From: JBMTVT01 sp049451635
GTDB lineage: Bacteria; Bacteroidota; Bacteroidia; Flavobacteriales; Flavobacteriaceae
Direction of reading: 5' to 3'
Assembly: GCA_049451635.1 (NCBI GenBank)
Contig: JBMTVT010000004.1
Span: 1 to 54,769, forward strand
DNA length: 54,769 bases
Part shown: positions 8,974-18,035 of the stretch, piece after piece
Layout of the letters: each line of letters begins with the position of its first letter
Numbering within the stretch: position 1 is the stretch's first letter
Position numbers and translations under genes: made by a program
Notes under the pieces: generated by a model
Seen by the model: the letters and a program-made list of their open reading frames with translations, nothing else
What the model was told of the DNA's origin: nothing
Databases searched by the model: none

Positions 8974-10149
8974 ATGTCTGATAATAAGGTCCAAATTTTT
9001 GACACAACACTAAGGGATGGCGAGCAAGTTCCTGGTTGCAAGCTTAATACTGAACAGAAATTAATTATTGCTGAACAGCTTGATAACTTGGGAGTTGATA
9101 TTATTGAAGCAGGCTTCCCAGTATCGAGTCCTGGTGATTTTAAATCGGTTGAAGAAATTTCTAAAATTGTAAAACATGCAACCGTTTGTGGTTTAACACG
9201 CTCGGTTGAAAATGATATAAAAGTTGCTGCCGAAGCATTGAAATATGCAAAAACTCCCAGAATCCATACGGGTATAGGCACATCGGACTCACACATTAAG
9301 CACAAGTTCAAATCCAATCAAAAAGATGTATTAGAGCGTGCTATTAAAGCAGTAAGTTATGCAAAATCATTTGTTGAGGATGTTGAGTTTTATGCTGAAG
9401 ATGCAGGCAGAACAGACAATGAATATCTTGCCAAGGTTTGTGAAGCGGTCATAAAAGCAGGTGCTACGGTTTTAAATATCCCAGACACTACTGGCTACTG
9501 CTTACCGCACGAATATGGCGCAAAAATTAAATACCTGAAAGAAAACGTAAAAGGTATTGAAAAAGCCATTCTATCATGCCATTGCCATAACGATTTAGGT
9601 TTGGCAACAGCTAACTCCATTGAAGGGGTTATTAATGGTGCCCGCCAAATTGAGTGTACCATAAACGGTATTGGTGAGCGTGCCGGAAATACCGCATTAG
9701 AAGAAGTGGTGATGATTTTAAGACAACATCCTTATTTGAATTTAAATACCAATATTAAATCTGAAATGCTTTATGGTATGAGCCAATTAGTATCAGATAG
9801 CATGGGTATTTACACACAACCAAACAAAGCTATCGTAGGGGCCAACGCTTTTGCGCATAGTTCTGGTATTCATCAAGATGGTGTTATAAAAAATCGTGAG
9901 ACTTACGAAATCATAGATCCAAAAGATGTTGGTGTTACCGAATCTGCCATTGTTTTAACTGCAAGGAGTGGTCGTGCGGCATTAGCTTATAGAGCGAAAA
10001 ATATAGGATACGAATTAACCAAACTTCAATTGGACGAAATTTATGTTAGCTTTTTAGATTTTGCTGACAAAAAAAAGGAAGTTGATGACAGCGATATCCA
10101 TCAAATAATTGAAAACAGTAAAGTATACAAAGAAATTACTTCTGCTTAA
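8974..10149 (+). CDS. leuA: 2-isopropylmalate synthase, short form without regulatory domain
   Basis: This 391-residue enzyme condenses acetyl-CoA with 2-ketoisovalerate, the first committed step of leucine synthesis. The DRE-TIM metallolyase fold is shown by FDTTLRDGEQVPG (9-21), the metal-binding HCHNDLGLATAN near residue 200 and NGIGERAGNTALEEVV after it. Standard LeuA is about 510 residues with a C-terminal allosteric domain for leucine feedback; that domain is absent here and the protein ends soon after the catalytic region. Homocitrate synthase or citramalate synthase are related alternatives, but the pairing with leuB 12 bases downstream favours LeuA. A TACATTCG at 8937-8944 is one mismatch from the flavobacterial -7 box. 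Confidence 0.88.
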   Translation: MSDNKVQIFDTTLRDGEQVPGCKLNTEQKLIIAEQLDNLGVDIIEAGFPVSSPGDFKSVEEISKIVKHATVCGLTRSVENDIKVAAEALKYAKTPRIHTGIGTSDSHIKHKFKSNQKDVLERAIKAVSYAKSFVEDVEFYAEDAGRTDNEYLAKVCEAVIKAGATVLNIPDTTGYCLPHEYGAKIKYLKENVKGIEKAILSCHCHNDLGLATANSIEGVINGARQIECTINGIGERAGNTALEEVVMILRQHPYLNLNTNIKSEMLYGMSQLVSDSMGIYTQPNKAIVGANAFAHSSGIHQDGVIKNRETYEIIDPKDVGVTESAIVLTARSGRAALAYRAKNIGYELTKLQLDEIYVSFLDFADKKKEVDDSDIHQIIENSKVYKEITSA

Positions 10150-10161
10150 CTTATTTAATAA

Positions 10162-11280
10162 ATGAAATTAAATATTGCCGTTTTGCCAGGTGATGGTATA
10201 GGACCAGAAGTTACAGCACAGGCCGTCAAGGTTTTGAAAGCTTTAGCTATGGAATTTAATCATGTATTTACCTTTAACCATGCTTTGATAGGTGCCTCTG
10301 CAATAGAAAAAACTGGAAACCCTTTACCCGAAGAAACCATCGGCATTTGCAAAGAAGCAGATGCTATTTTATTTGGCGCCATTGGCAGAACCTCATACGA
10401 CTTAGACCCGTACGCGAAAGTGCGCCCCGAACAAGGTCTTTTAAAGTTAAGAAAAACTTTGGGCTTATATGCCAATATAAGACCTGTTATAGCTTATGAA
10501 GATTTACTTAACAAGTCTTCATTAAAGAAAAACCAAATTAAAGACACCAACATTTTAATTTATAGAGAGTTAACAGGTGGCATTTATTTTGGTGAAAAAA
10601 AATTGAGCGACGATGGCAATATCGCTTCTGATATTTGTGAATACTCAAGAGAGGAAGTTGAGCGTATTGCGCATTTAGCATTTAAAGCAGCCCAAGCCAG
10701 AAAACGTAAAGTTACCCTTGTTGATAAGGCTAATGTTCTGGAAAGTTCAAGGCTTTGGAGACGCGTTGTACAAGAACTGGCACCACAATATCCTGATGTT
10801 AAGCTTCGCTACATGTACATTGATAATGCTGCCATGGAACTTATCATCAACCCGAAGCAATTTGATGTTATTTTAACCGAAAACATGTTTGGTGACATCC
10901 TATCAGAAGAAGCAAGTGTTATTGTAGGTTCTATTGGGTTACTGGCATCGGCTTCAATTGGTAAGGAACATGCTATGTTTGAGCCCATACATGGCTCTTA
11001 TTCTAAAGTAGCCAATAAAGGCATTGCTAACCCTATAGCTTCTATTTTATCAGCCGCTATGTTATTGGATCATTTCGGGTTAGACGATGAAGCGGCATTA
11101 GTTAGGGAAGCTGTTGACAAATCTTTGAAACTTCATATTACAACACCAGACTTAAACACTAAATACGATAATATTACCACCACTAAAGTTGGAGATTTTA
11201 TTGAAGATTTTATCAATAATCCTGAAGAAACCAACTTAAACTTTACCAACATTCATTTAGGACAATCTACAATTATTTAA
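10162..11280 (+). CDS. leuB: 3-isopropylmalate dehydrogenase
   Basis: This 372-residue NAD-dependent enzyme oxidises and decarboxylates 3-isopropylmalate. It shows the beta-decarboxylating dehydrogenase features: LPGDGIGPEVT at the N-terminus, RPEQGLLKLRKTLGLYAN (substrate-binding Arg region near 93-110), the YIDNAAMELI segment, and ENMFGDILSEEAS with metal-binding aspartates, followed by EPIHGSY. It is co-transcribed with leuA. leuC and leuD, needed for the isomerisation between these two steps, are not in the window. A strong terminator follows. Confidence 0.94.
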   Translation: MKLNIAVLPGDGIGPEVTAQAVKVLKALAMEFNHVFTFNHALIGASAIEKTGNPLPEETIGICKEADAILFGAIGRTSYDLDPYAKVRPEQGLLKLRKTLGLYANIRPVIAYEDLLNKSSLKKNQIKDTNILIYRELTGGIYFGEKKLSDDGNIASDICEYSREEVERIAHLAFKAAQARKRKVTLVDKANVLESSRLWRRVVQELAPQYPDVKLRYMYIDNAAMELIINPKQFDVILTENMFGDILSEEASVIVGSIGLLASASIGKEHAMFEPIHGSYSKVANKGIANPIASILSAAMLLDHFGLDDEAALVREAVDKSLKLHITTPDLNTKYDNITTTKVGDFIEDFINNPEETNLNFTNIHLGQSTII

Positions 11281-11328
11281 TTATTTTGAGTTAGTCGCCC
11301 ATAAATTACAAACGATAGAATAGTCCTT

Positions 11329-11356
11329 AAAAGCGCATTTAAAACTGCGCTTTTTT
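11329..11356 (+). terminator. Rho-independent terminator after leuB
   Basis: A perfect 9-base stem (AAAAGCGCA at 11329-11337 with TGCGCTTTT at 11346-11354) closes an 8-base loop and runs into a T tract. It ends the leuA-leuB transcript. It sits 5 bases before the end of the minus-strand SGNH pseudogene, so it may once have served both directions. Confidence 0.9.
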
Positions 11357-11360
11357 AATT

Positions 11361-11976
11361 TTATGGAAACAAGGTATTTACAATTACTCTAGCTGCTACT
11401 TCACTCCCTTTTTTTGATGTATGAAAGCCATCAATTCCATAATAGTCAAAATTTCCTGTGGTATCAAAATAAGATTTCCAGACTTTCCCAACAGGGCATA
11501 ATATAGCTTTGTTTATGTTAGCAGCATCTTCATGATTTTTAATAACACCATCAAAACTTTCTTGGTGGTTTATTGGTGGCCAAACCATAAAATAGACCAA
11601 TTTTGCATTATTTTTTTTTACACAACACACCATATTTTTTACCATCTTCAACAAGCATTTGCCTGCCATCATTTTGAGATGATGGTCCTTGCTGAATTAC
11701 AACAAAGTCAAAAGTTTTACTTGCAATCAATTTTTGAACATTTTTTTCTTGCCAATGATCTATAATGGCATAATTAGGGTAAGCAACCATTTTTTTATTA
11801 TAAAAACGCCTTTCTGCATAGCTTCCTTTTTAACTAACTCAGGCAAATTATTGGTATACGTTAAGCTGTTACCTACAAATAAGATATTACAGGTTTGTTC
11901 TACAGTATTATTCTGACTTTCTAGTGTTGGTGAAAAACAAAATCGGAATAAAAAAGAATAAAGCAAAACGCTTCAT
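11361..11976 (-). pseudogene. Frameshifted SGNH/GDSL-type hydrolase (secreted)
   Basis: Pieces in different frames assemble into one SGNH hydrolase. The original start is probably ATG 11976, whose frame reads a signal peptide (MKRFALFFFIPILF). The reading then moves to the frame carrying the catalytic-Ser block NILFVGNSLTYTNNLPELV. It moves again near 11790 to ASKTFDFVVIQQGPSSQN, and again near 11660 to the C-terminal block YYGIDGFHTSKKGSEVAA with the Asp-His pair. At least three frameshifts are therefore present in about 600 bases. All conserved blocks remain recognisable, so the decay is recent. It lies 7 bases after the M1 peptidase pseudogene on the same strand, which suggests a dead two-gene operon. 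Confidence 0.8.
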
Positions 11977-11982
11977 GTTGGA

Positions 11983-13068
11983 TTAATTTCCTTTCTTTTT
12001 ATCCTTAAAACTATCAAACTCTGATTTGGTTTCTACCTTAGGGAAACTATTGTTACCCATATTGGTATCAGCAAATTCGAAATTGGGGTCTAAGTTTACC
12101 TTGCTTACTTCTTTTTCTTTAATAAAGGTGTGCTTTATTTCATACTCATTTCTACGCCAAATCTCGGCAAGTAATGTATCTATTTCCTTACTACCATCAG
12201 TAAAAACCCATTCAATAGTAACTGGCATTACGAGACCTCCTAAATTTTTTATAGTGATTTCATAAATATTCTTTCCAGATAATTGCTTACGTATTTCTGG
12301 TTAGTCTAGTCTTGATAAAAACTGCCCGTAAGCTTTACCTGGAGTGGTTGTCATAGTGATTACTTACGGTCCACTTGAAAAATCTTTAGCATTCGCTTCC
12401 GTAGTATTATCACTTGCAGATATTTTTACTTTTGATGATTTATTTTGGTCCTCAATATTTTTATTTTCTTCTGGAAAATATTCGTAACCTTCTCTAGAAA
12501 GTAAAAACATACTTCTATCGGTAACAGGGTATGATCAAGCTATTGATAAATTTGTTGATTCTCCTGATTTTAAAACCGAATGCAACTTAACCTTCACCAT
12601 AGTGTTATTGACCATAGTTTTTAGGTTGTTTCCATTGCCGTCTTTAATATACTTAATTGAGTAACCTGCTGGAAAGTTGATGGCTCTTGTTAAAAACTGC
12701 ATTTGTCGGTTTGTCATAGAATCTTTCATACTGTTATTAATAGCCCCAAAATCTTCATTACCTTTTTTATTAACGTTTTGTTCCAATTGCATCCAAACAT
12801 AACTCAAATCATCAGGTGAATTATTAAAGTAAGTGATGATTTCTTCTCCAAAAATGATATTGTTTTTTTCATCAAGTATAGCTTTTATTTTATAGTTAGC
12901 ACGTTGTTGCCAATAATCCCTCCCTGGAGCGCCGCTAGCTGTTCGGTAAGTGTTAGGAGGTGAAATCATATTGTCAATAGGTTCAAATTTACCTTGCCAC
13001 GGTTGGGTTTGGGAATTTGTGTATTAGAACGAGAAAAAAGTCAATAATAACATAATAATAAAGCGCAT
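11983..13068 (-). pseudogene. Decayed M1-family metallopeptidase: catalytic core deleted, four in-frame stops
   Basis: The frame begins at ATG 13068 (MRFIIMLLLTFFSF, a signal peptide) and meets TAA at 13024-13026. It then carries the N-terminal domain of a flavobacterial M1 aminopeptidase (WQGKFEPIDNM, then ASGAPGRDYWQQRANYKIKA) to a TGA at 12535. A short relic REGYEYFPEEN follows. The frame then continues into the family's C-terminal end (LSGKNIYEITIKNLGGLVMP, then DGSKEIDTLLAEIWRRNEYE) with two more in-frame TAA codons, and ends at 11983. The HExxH zinc-binding domain is missing. M1 enzymes of this type are about 750 residues; only about 360 codons remain. The frame is conserved throughout, so stops and one internal deletion, not frameshifts, killed it. 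Confidence 0.8.
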
Positions 13069-13197
13069 GTTTCAATTGTTTATTTGAGTTAGTCCTGCTC
13101 AATATAATAAATAATCGAGGCATTTTTTGTTAAATTCTTAATAATGCTTTTATAGTGTTTAAACTTTTGTAGAATACTTTAAAAAAAATTGTTTTTG

Positions 13198-13228
13198 TTG
13201 CTTTAAGGATAAGCGTTCAGTACATTTG
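13198..13228 (+). promoter_or_regulatory. Flavobacterial sigma-A type promoter for ppa
   Basis: TTG at 13198-13200, a 20-base spacer and TACATTTG at 13221-13228 match the Bacteroidetes consensus TTTG-N17-23-TAnnTTTG. Transcription would begin about 45 bases before the ppa ATG. Confidence 0.75.
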
Positions 13229-13281
13229 CACAATAAACTCAAGAGTAATATCCTTGATGAAAAAGCTAAAAATAATTGATA

Positions 13282-13815
13282 ATGAGCGAAAAGAAATTTA
13301 AGAAAGTAACTTTTGATGTGTTGATTGAAATACCCAAAGGGAGCAGAAATAAATATGAATACGATTTTACCTTACATAAAATCCGTTTTGATAGAACCTT
13401 ATTTTCATCCATGATGTATCCCGGGGACTATGGCTTTATTCCTGAAACTTTGGCATTAGACCACGATCCTTTAGATGTTTTAGTGCTTTCAACAGAGCCC
13501 TCTTATCCCATGGTGGTTATGGAAGTGAGACCCATTGGGGTTTTTCACATGACTGATGAAAAAGGGCCTGATGAAAAAATTATTTGTGTTCCCGTCTCAG
13601 ACCCTGTATGGAGTAAAAGAAGTGATATTTCAGATTTAAATCCACATAGACTGAAAGAAATTGAACACTTCTTTCAAGTCTACAAAGATTTAGAAAAGAA
13701 AAAAGTTGATGTTGGTGGTTGGGGTAATGCTCAAGAAGCTATTGATATTTATCATAAATGTGTGCAACGCTACGATGAGAGCGAACATAAGAAAAAGAGA
13801 ACCTTTACAATCTAA
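13282..13815 (+). CDS. ppa: Soluble inorganic pyrophosphatase (family I)
   Basis: This 177-residue enzyme hydrolyses pyrophosphate to phosphate in the cytoplasm. The family I signature is clear: IEIPKGSRNKYEYD, MMYPGDYGFIPETLALDHDPLDVLVL with the three metal-binding aspartates, and the KxxDxG-like end. ATG 13282 is preferred to the in-frame TTG at 13276 because it gives the family's usual MSEKKFKKVTFDV start. A promoter lies just upstream and a modest terminator downstream. The membrane pyrophosphatase hppA follows 130 bases later, so both kinds of pyrophosphatase sit side by side. Confidence 0.95.
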   Translation: MSEKKFKKVTFDVLIEIPKGSRNKYEYDFTLHKIRFDRTLFSSMMYPGDYGFIPETLALDHDPLDVLVLSTEPSYPMVVMEVRPIGVFHMTDEKGPDEKIICVPVSDPVWSKRSDISDLNPHRLKEIEHFFQVYKDLEKKKVDVGGWGNAQEAIDIYHKCVQRYDESEHKKKRTFTI

Positions 13816-13859
13816 ATTATTGGATTGATAATTATTGGGCAAAAAAATGAACCATCATT

Positions 13860-13879
13860 AACCAAAGCTGGTTTTTTTT
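13860..13879 (+). terminator. Weak terminator after ppa
   Basis: A 5-base stem, AACCA (13860-13864) with TGGTT (13869-13873), has a 4-base loop and leads into a run of T. The short stem suggests partial readthrough into hppA. Confidence 0.5.
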
Positions 13880-13945
13880 ATCACTTTAATTTTCCTATTT
13901 TTAGCCCCGTTAAAAAAATAATTAATTTAAACTAACTAATTTAAT

Positions 13946-16339
13946 ATGGAATTAATCGTAAAGTTTTTGCCTGCCTTTGGTGTTTTGGCGCTATTGTATG
14001 TTTTTATAAAAAGCGGCTGGGTAGCAAAGCAAGAAGTAGGGGATGCTAAAATGGCAAGAATTGCTAAAAATATTGCCGATGGAGCAATGTCTTTTTTAAA
14101 AGCAGAGTACAAAATTTTATCTGTTTTTGTTATAGCTGTTGCCATTTTGTTGTATTTCAAAGGAAGCAATGAAGTTGGCTCAAACGGCATGGTAGCGCTA
14201 TCATTTATAGTAGGGGCTATTTGTTCGGCTTTAGCAGGTTTTATTGGTATGCGAGTAGCTACAAAAGCAAACGTAAGAACCACGCAAGCTGCCAAAACAT
14301 CCTTAGGAAAAGCTTTAGAAGTAGCTTTTGCTGGTGGGGCGGTGATGGGTCTTGGTGTTGTAGGTTTAGGTGTTTTAGGTTTAAGCGGCCTATTTGCCGT
14401 ATACCAAAATATTTGGCCAGGGGCAGATAATTTGGGATTGGTTCTTAACGTACTTTCAGGGTTTTCATTAGGAGCTTCTTCAATTGCACTTTTCGCTCGT
14501 GTTGGGGGTGGTATTTATACCAAAGCGGCTGATGTTGGAGCTGATTTAGTAGGTAAAGTAGAGGCTGGTATCCCTGAAGACCATCCTTTAAACCCCGCTA
14601 CTATTGCAGATAATGTTGGTGATAATGTTGGAGATGTTGCTGGTATGGGTGCCGATTTATTTGAATCGTACGTAGGTTCTATAATTGGTACTATGGTATT
14701 AGGAGCTTTTATTATAACTCCAGATTTTGCTGGTTTAGGAGCTGTTTATTTACCTTTAGTTTTAGCTGCAGTTGGTATAATCATGTCTATAGTTGGAACC
14801 TTTTTTGTTAGAGTAAAAGATGGAGGAAATCCACAAACAGCTTTAAACATTGGTGAATTCGGTTCTGCAGGATTAATGGTAATTGCATCTTATTTTATTA
14901 TAAATGCCTTGATTCCTGAAAGCGTCGAAGGATTGCCAAGTGGTGCCATGGGGATTTTCTGGGCTACTTTAGCTGGTCTTATTGCTGGTTTAGGTGTTGG
15001 TAAAATTACGGAATATTATACAGGTACTGGAACAAAACCTGTTAGTTCTATAGTTCGTCAATCTGAAACAGGCGCAGCTACGAATATCATTTCAGGGTTA
15101 GGTGTTGGTATGATGTCTACAATGATTCCAATACTATTAATAGCGGCCGCTATTTTAGTTTCTCACCATTTTGCAGGATTATATGGGATTGCCATAGCTG
15201 CTGTGGGAATGTTGGCAAATACCGGCATACAGTTAGCTGTTGATGCTTACGGCCCTATTTCAGACAATGCTGGTGGTATTGCTGAAATGGCTGAGTGCGA
15301 CCCAGAAGTTCGTGAGCGTACTGATAAATTAGATGCTGTAGGTAATACAACTGCCGCTATCGGAAAAGGATTTGCAATAGCTTCAGCAGCTTTAACAGCT
15401 TTAGCTTTATTTTCAGCTTTTATGAAAGTTGCTAATGTTTCTTCTATTGATGTTTCAAAACCAACGGTTATGGCTGGATTACTAGTGGGAGGGATGTTAC
15501 CTTTTGTGTTTTCAGCATTATCTATGAATGCTGTAGGTAGAGCTGCGATGGCTATGATTGAAGAAGTACGTCGTCAATTTAAAGACATTCCACAATTAAA
15601 GGCCGCTTTAGAGGTTATGCGCAAGTATAATTCTGATATGAGCAAAGCTTCAAAGGAAGATAGAGCCATATTTGATGCTGCAGATGGTTATGCAGAATAT
15701 AGTAAATGTGTAGATATTTCAACAAAAGCATCCATTAAAGAAATGGTATTGCCTGGGTTATTAGCTATTGCTGTTCCTGTTGCTGTAGGATTTATAGGAG
15801 GTGCTGAAATGTTAGGAGGTTTACTGGCAGGAGTAACTACTTGTGGTGTGCTTATGGCTATTTTTCAGTCTAATGCTGGAGGTGCCTGGGATAATGCTAA
15901 AAAAATGATTGAAGCCGATGGACGTAAAGGTACAGATGCCCATAAAGCTGCTGTGGTAGGTGATACTGTAGGAGATCCATTTAAGGATACATCAGGACCT
16001 TCATTAAACATCTTATTAAAATTAATGTCGGTTGTTGCATTGGTTATTGCTCCTAGTATTGCGCTGTCTTCTGATGCTCTTACAGCTTATGTTTCAAACT
16101 CTCCAGAAAAAATTGAGATGGCTAAAGAGGTTAAAGTTGAAATGACCAAAAACGATGATGGTACAGTTAAGGCTATCGTTACAACAATAACTACTGAGAA
16201 TGGTGAAAAATTAACTATTTATAAAACTTTTGAAGGTTCTGAAGAATCGGTTAAAGCAAGTATTGAAGCCTTAGGGAATGAAGCTAAAGATTCTAACAAA
16301 ATTTTAAAAAGAGTTGTAGAAGAAGAAGTTATAAATTAA
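13946..16339 (+). CDS. hppA: K+-dependent membrane-bound pyrophosphatase (H+ or Na+ pump)
   Basis: This 797-residue integral membrane protein, with about 16 predicted helices, couples pyrophosphate hydrolysis to ion export. Signatures are DVGADLVGKVEAGIPEDHP, IADNVGDNVGDVAGMGADLF, and the C-terminal DTVGDPFKDTSGPSLNILLK. The GNTTAAIGKGFA segment has Ala where K+-independent enzymes carry Lys, which indicates the K+-dependent class. Whether the pump moves Na+ or H+ is not settled by what I can read. Residues 708-797, after the last membrane helix, form a charged soluble tail not present in typical 660-700-residue members. A strong terminator follows. Confidence 0.95.
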   Translation: MELIVKFLPAFGVLALLYVFIKSGWVAKQEVGDAKMARIAKNIADGAMSFLKAEYKILSVFVIAVAILLYFKGSNEVGSNGMVALSFIVGAICSALAGFIGMRVATKANVRTTQAAKTSLGKALEVAFAGGAVMGLGVVGLGVLGLSGLFAVYQNIWPGADNLGLVLNVLSGFSLGASSIALFARVGGGIYTKAADVGADLVGKVEAGIPEDHPLNPATIADNVGDNVGDVAGMGADLFESYVGSIIGTMVLGAFIITPDFAGLGAVYLPLVLAAVGIIMSIVGTFFVRVKDGGNPQTALNIGEFGSAGLMVIASYFIINALIPESVEGLPSGAMGIFWATLAGLIAGLGVGKITEYYTGTGTKPVSSIVRQSETGAATNIISGLGVGMMSTMIPILLIAAAILVSHHFAGLYGIAIAAVGMLANTGIQLAVDAYGPISDNAGGIAEMAECDPEVRERTDKLDAVGNTTAAIGKGFAIASAALTALALFSAFMKVANVSSIDVSKPTVMAGLLVGGMLPFVFSALSMNAVGRAAMAMIEEVRRQFKDIPQLKAALEVMRKYNSDMSKASKEDRAIFDAADGYAEYSKCVDISTKASIKEMVLPGLLAIAVPVAVGFIGGAEMLGGLLAGVTTCGVLMAIFQSNAGGAWDNAKKMIEADGRKGTDAHKAAVVGDTVGDPFKDTSGPSLNILLKLMSVVALVIAPSIALSSDALTAYVSNSPEKIEMAKEVKVEMTKNDDGTVKAIVTTITTENGEKLTIYKTFEGSEESVKASIEALGNEAKDSNKILKRVVEEEVIN

Positions 16340-16360
16340 CTAAGCTTAATCTTTATAAAT

Positions 16361-16392
16361 AAAAAACCACGTTGATTAACGTGGTTTTTTTG
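16361..16392 (+). terminator. Rho-independent terminator after hppA
   Basis: A perfect 13-base stem (AAAAAACCACGTT at 16361-16373 paired with AACGTGGTTTTTT) encloses a 4-base loop and runs into T residues. It separates hppA from the App1-type gene. Confidence 0.95.
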
Positions 16393-16422
16393 TATTTTTA
16401 TTTTTAAAGTTATCCTACTTAA

Positions 16423-17421
16423 ATGTTCAAAAAAGATCCACTTCAAATAATTGCCTTCCAAACCTACGGAACTTCAAACCATTTATATTTAAGAGGTAGA
16501 GCAATTGAAGATGAGAACATTAACTTAGAGCTAAAAGGTGCTTTAAAATTATTTTTTAATGCCTGGAAACGCTTTGAAACCAATGAAATTAAAAACACCA
16601 AAATAAGAGTAAAGGTTGGGAAAGAGCATTTTTTTTTCTCTGAAACCGATGATAGGGGTTATTTTTTGTTTGATGAACAAATTGAAAACCTTGATAATTA
16701 CAAAAATGATGAGGGATGGATTGATCTTGAATTTTCATATCATTCTGAGAGATTAAAAAGACCTATACAGTCTAACAATAAATTCTCTGGCAAAATGTTA
16801 ATTCCCTCAAAAAATGCCAAATTTGGTGTAATAAGCGATATTGATGACACAATTTTACACACAGGCTTGGTTTCTGTGCTAAAATGGCGGGTTATTTTCA
16901 ATACATTTCTAACCTCTGCTGGCAAACGTATACCAACAGATGGAGCACCTCAATTTTACAATTTACTCCATAAGGGAAAATCTTGTAACGAGTCAAATCC
17001 AATTTTTTATGTAAGCCATAGTCCATGGAACTTATATAGATATTTGGAATATTTTTTAAAGAAGAACAACTTTCCCAAAGGTCCCATTATACTAAGAAAT
17101 TTTCCGAAGCCATTTTTAAAAAAATCAAATGACGGCATACCGCAAAAACAAAAAGAAATCATAAATCTCCTAAGCGCTTATCCTGATTTAAAATTTATAC
17201 TTATTGGCGATAGTGGTGAGTATGACCCTTATATATACATGAATTTAGCTATTAATAATCCTGGTAGAATATTAGCCATTTACCTCATAAATGTAAATCA
17301 CAAAAGAAAAATGCAACGAGTGAAAACACTCTATAAAAACTATAAAACAACGCCAGTTTTACTTGTAGATAGCAGTAAAGAAGCTATTAACCATGCAAAA
17401 GAACATGGTTTTATTTTTTAA
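16423..17421 (+). CDS. App1-type (DUF2183) phosphatase-domain protein
   Basis: This is a 332-residue protein. The C-terminal part is the App1/DUF2183 catalytic domain of the HAD-like superfamily: SDIDDTILHTGL (DxDxT at 139-143), then YVSHSPWNLY and ILIGDSGEYDP, the further HAD motifs. In yeast App1 is a phosphatidate phosphatase; the bacterial substrate is unknown. Residues 1-130 form a beta-rich N-terminal domain typical of bacterial members. There is no signal peptide, so it is probably cytoplasmic or peripheral. It converges on the deoxynucleoside kinase gene, and the two stop codons overlap by 4 bases. Confidence 0.82.
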   Translation: MFKKDPLQIIAFQTYGTSNHLYLRGRAIEDENINLELKGALKLFFNAWKRFETNEIKNTKIRVKVGKEHFFFSETDDRGYFLFDEQIENLDNYKNDEGWIDLEFSYHSERLKRPIQSNNKFSGKMLIPSKNAKFGVISDIDDTILHTGLVSVLKWRVIFNTFLTSAGKRIPTDGAPQFYNLLHKGKSCNESNPIFYVSHSPWNLYRYLEYFLKKNNFPKGPIILRNFPKPFLKKSNDGIPQKQKEIINLLSAYPDLKFILIGDSGEYDPYIYMNLAINNPGRILAIYLINVNHKRKMQRVKTLYKNYKTTPVLLVDSSKEAINHAKEHGFIF

Positions 17422-18032
17422 AACAATCCATTTATTTCAGCATCAATGGTATTTATTATATTACCTAAATCTTCGGGCTTATCTACAAAATCAAGCTTAT
17501 CCACATCAATAATTAGCAACTTACCTTTGTTATAACCATGAATCCAAGCTTCATACCGTTCGTTCAATCTACTTAAATAATCTATACTTATAGAATTTTC
17601 ATAATCGCGCCCTCGCTTGTGTATTTGAGACACCAAATTAGGAATAGAGCTTCGTAAGTAAATAAGCATATCTGGGCCTTTTACAAGCGATTCCATTAAA
17701 TCGAAAAGCGATTTATAGTTTTCAAAATCACGATTTGTCATCAAGCCCATAGCATGCAAATTGGGAGCAAAAATATGGGCATCTTCATAAATAGTTCTAT
17801 CTTGAATAATGTCTTTCCCACTTTCGCGAATTTGTAAAACTTGACGAAACCTACTATTTAAAAAATAAACCTGCAAATTAAAGCTCCAACGCTCCATTTG
17901 ATTATAAAAATCGTCTAAGTAAGGATTATCGACCACATCTTCAAGTTGTGCTTCCCATTTATAATGTTTTGCCAATAATTTGGTAAGTGTCGTTTTTCCA
18001 GCGCCTATGTTTCCGGCAATAGCAATATGCAT
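17418..18032 (-). CDS. Deoxynucleoside kinase (dAdo/dGuo kinase family)
   Basis: This 204-residue P-loop kinase phosphorylates deoxynucleosides in salvage. It has Walker A GNIGAGKTTL at 7-16, the QDRTIYEDAHIFA segment (equivalent of the DRS/ERS motif), and the Arg-containing lid region HKRGRDYENSI. The Bacteroidetes members of this family are usually annotated as deoxyadenosine or deoxyguanosine kinase; the base preference cannot be fixed here. The stop overlaps that of the convergent App1-type gene. It starts 4 bases after the end of the upstream secreted-protein gene, so the two are co-transcribed. Confidence 0.88.
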   Translation of the reverse strand: MHIAIAGNIGAGKTTLTKLLAKHYKWEAQLEDVVDNPYLDDFYNQMERWSFNLQVYFLNSRFRQVLQIRESGKDIIQDRTIYEDAHIFAPNLHAMGLMTNRDFENYKSLFDLMESLVKGPDMLIYLRSSIPNLVSQIHKRGRDYENSISIDYLSRLNERYEAWIHGYNKGKLLIIDVDKLDFVDKPEDLGNIINTIDAEINGLF

Positions 18033-18035
18033 AGT

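Noticed and set aside
11983..13068. Stop-codon recoding in the M1 peptidase
   Set aside because: Both TAA and TGA occur in the frame and the zinc-binding domain is deleted, so recoding could not restore a working enzyme.
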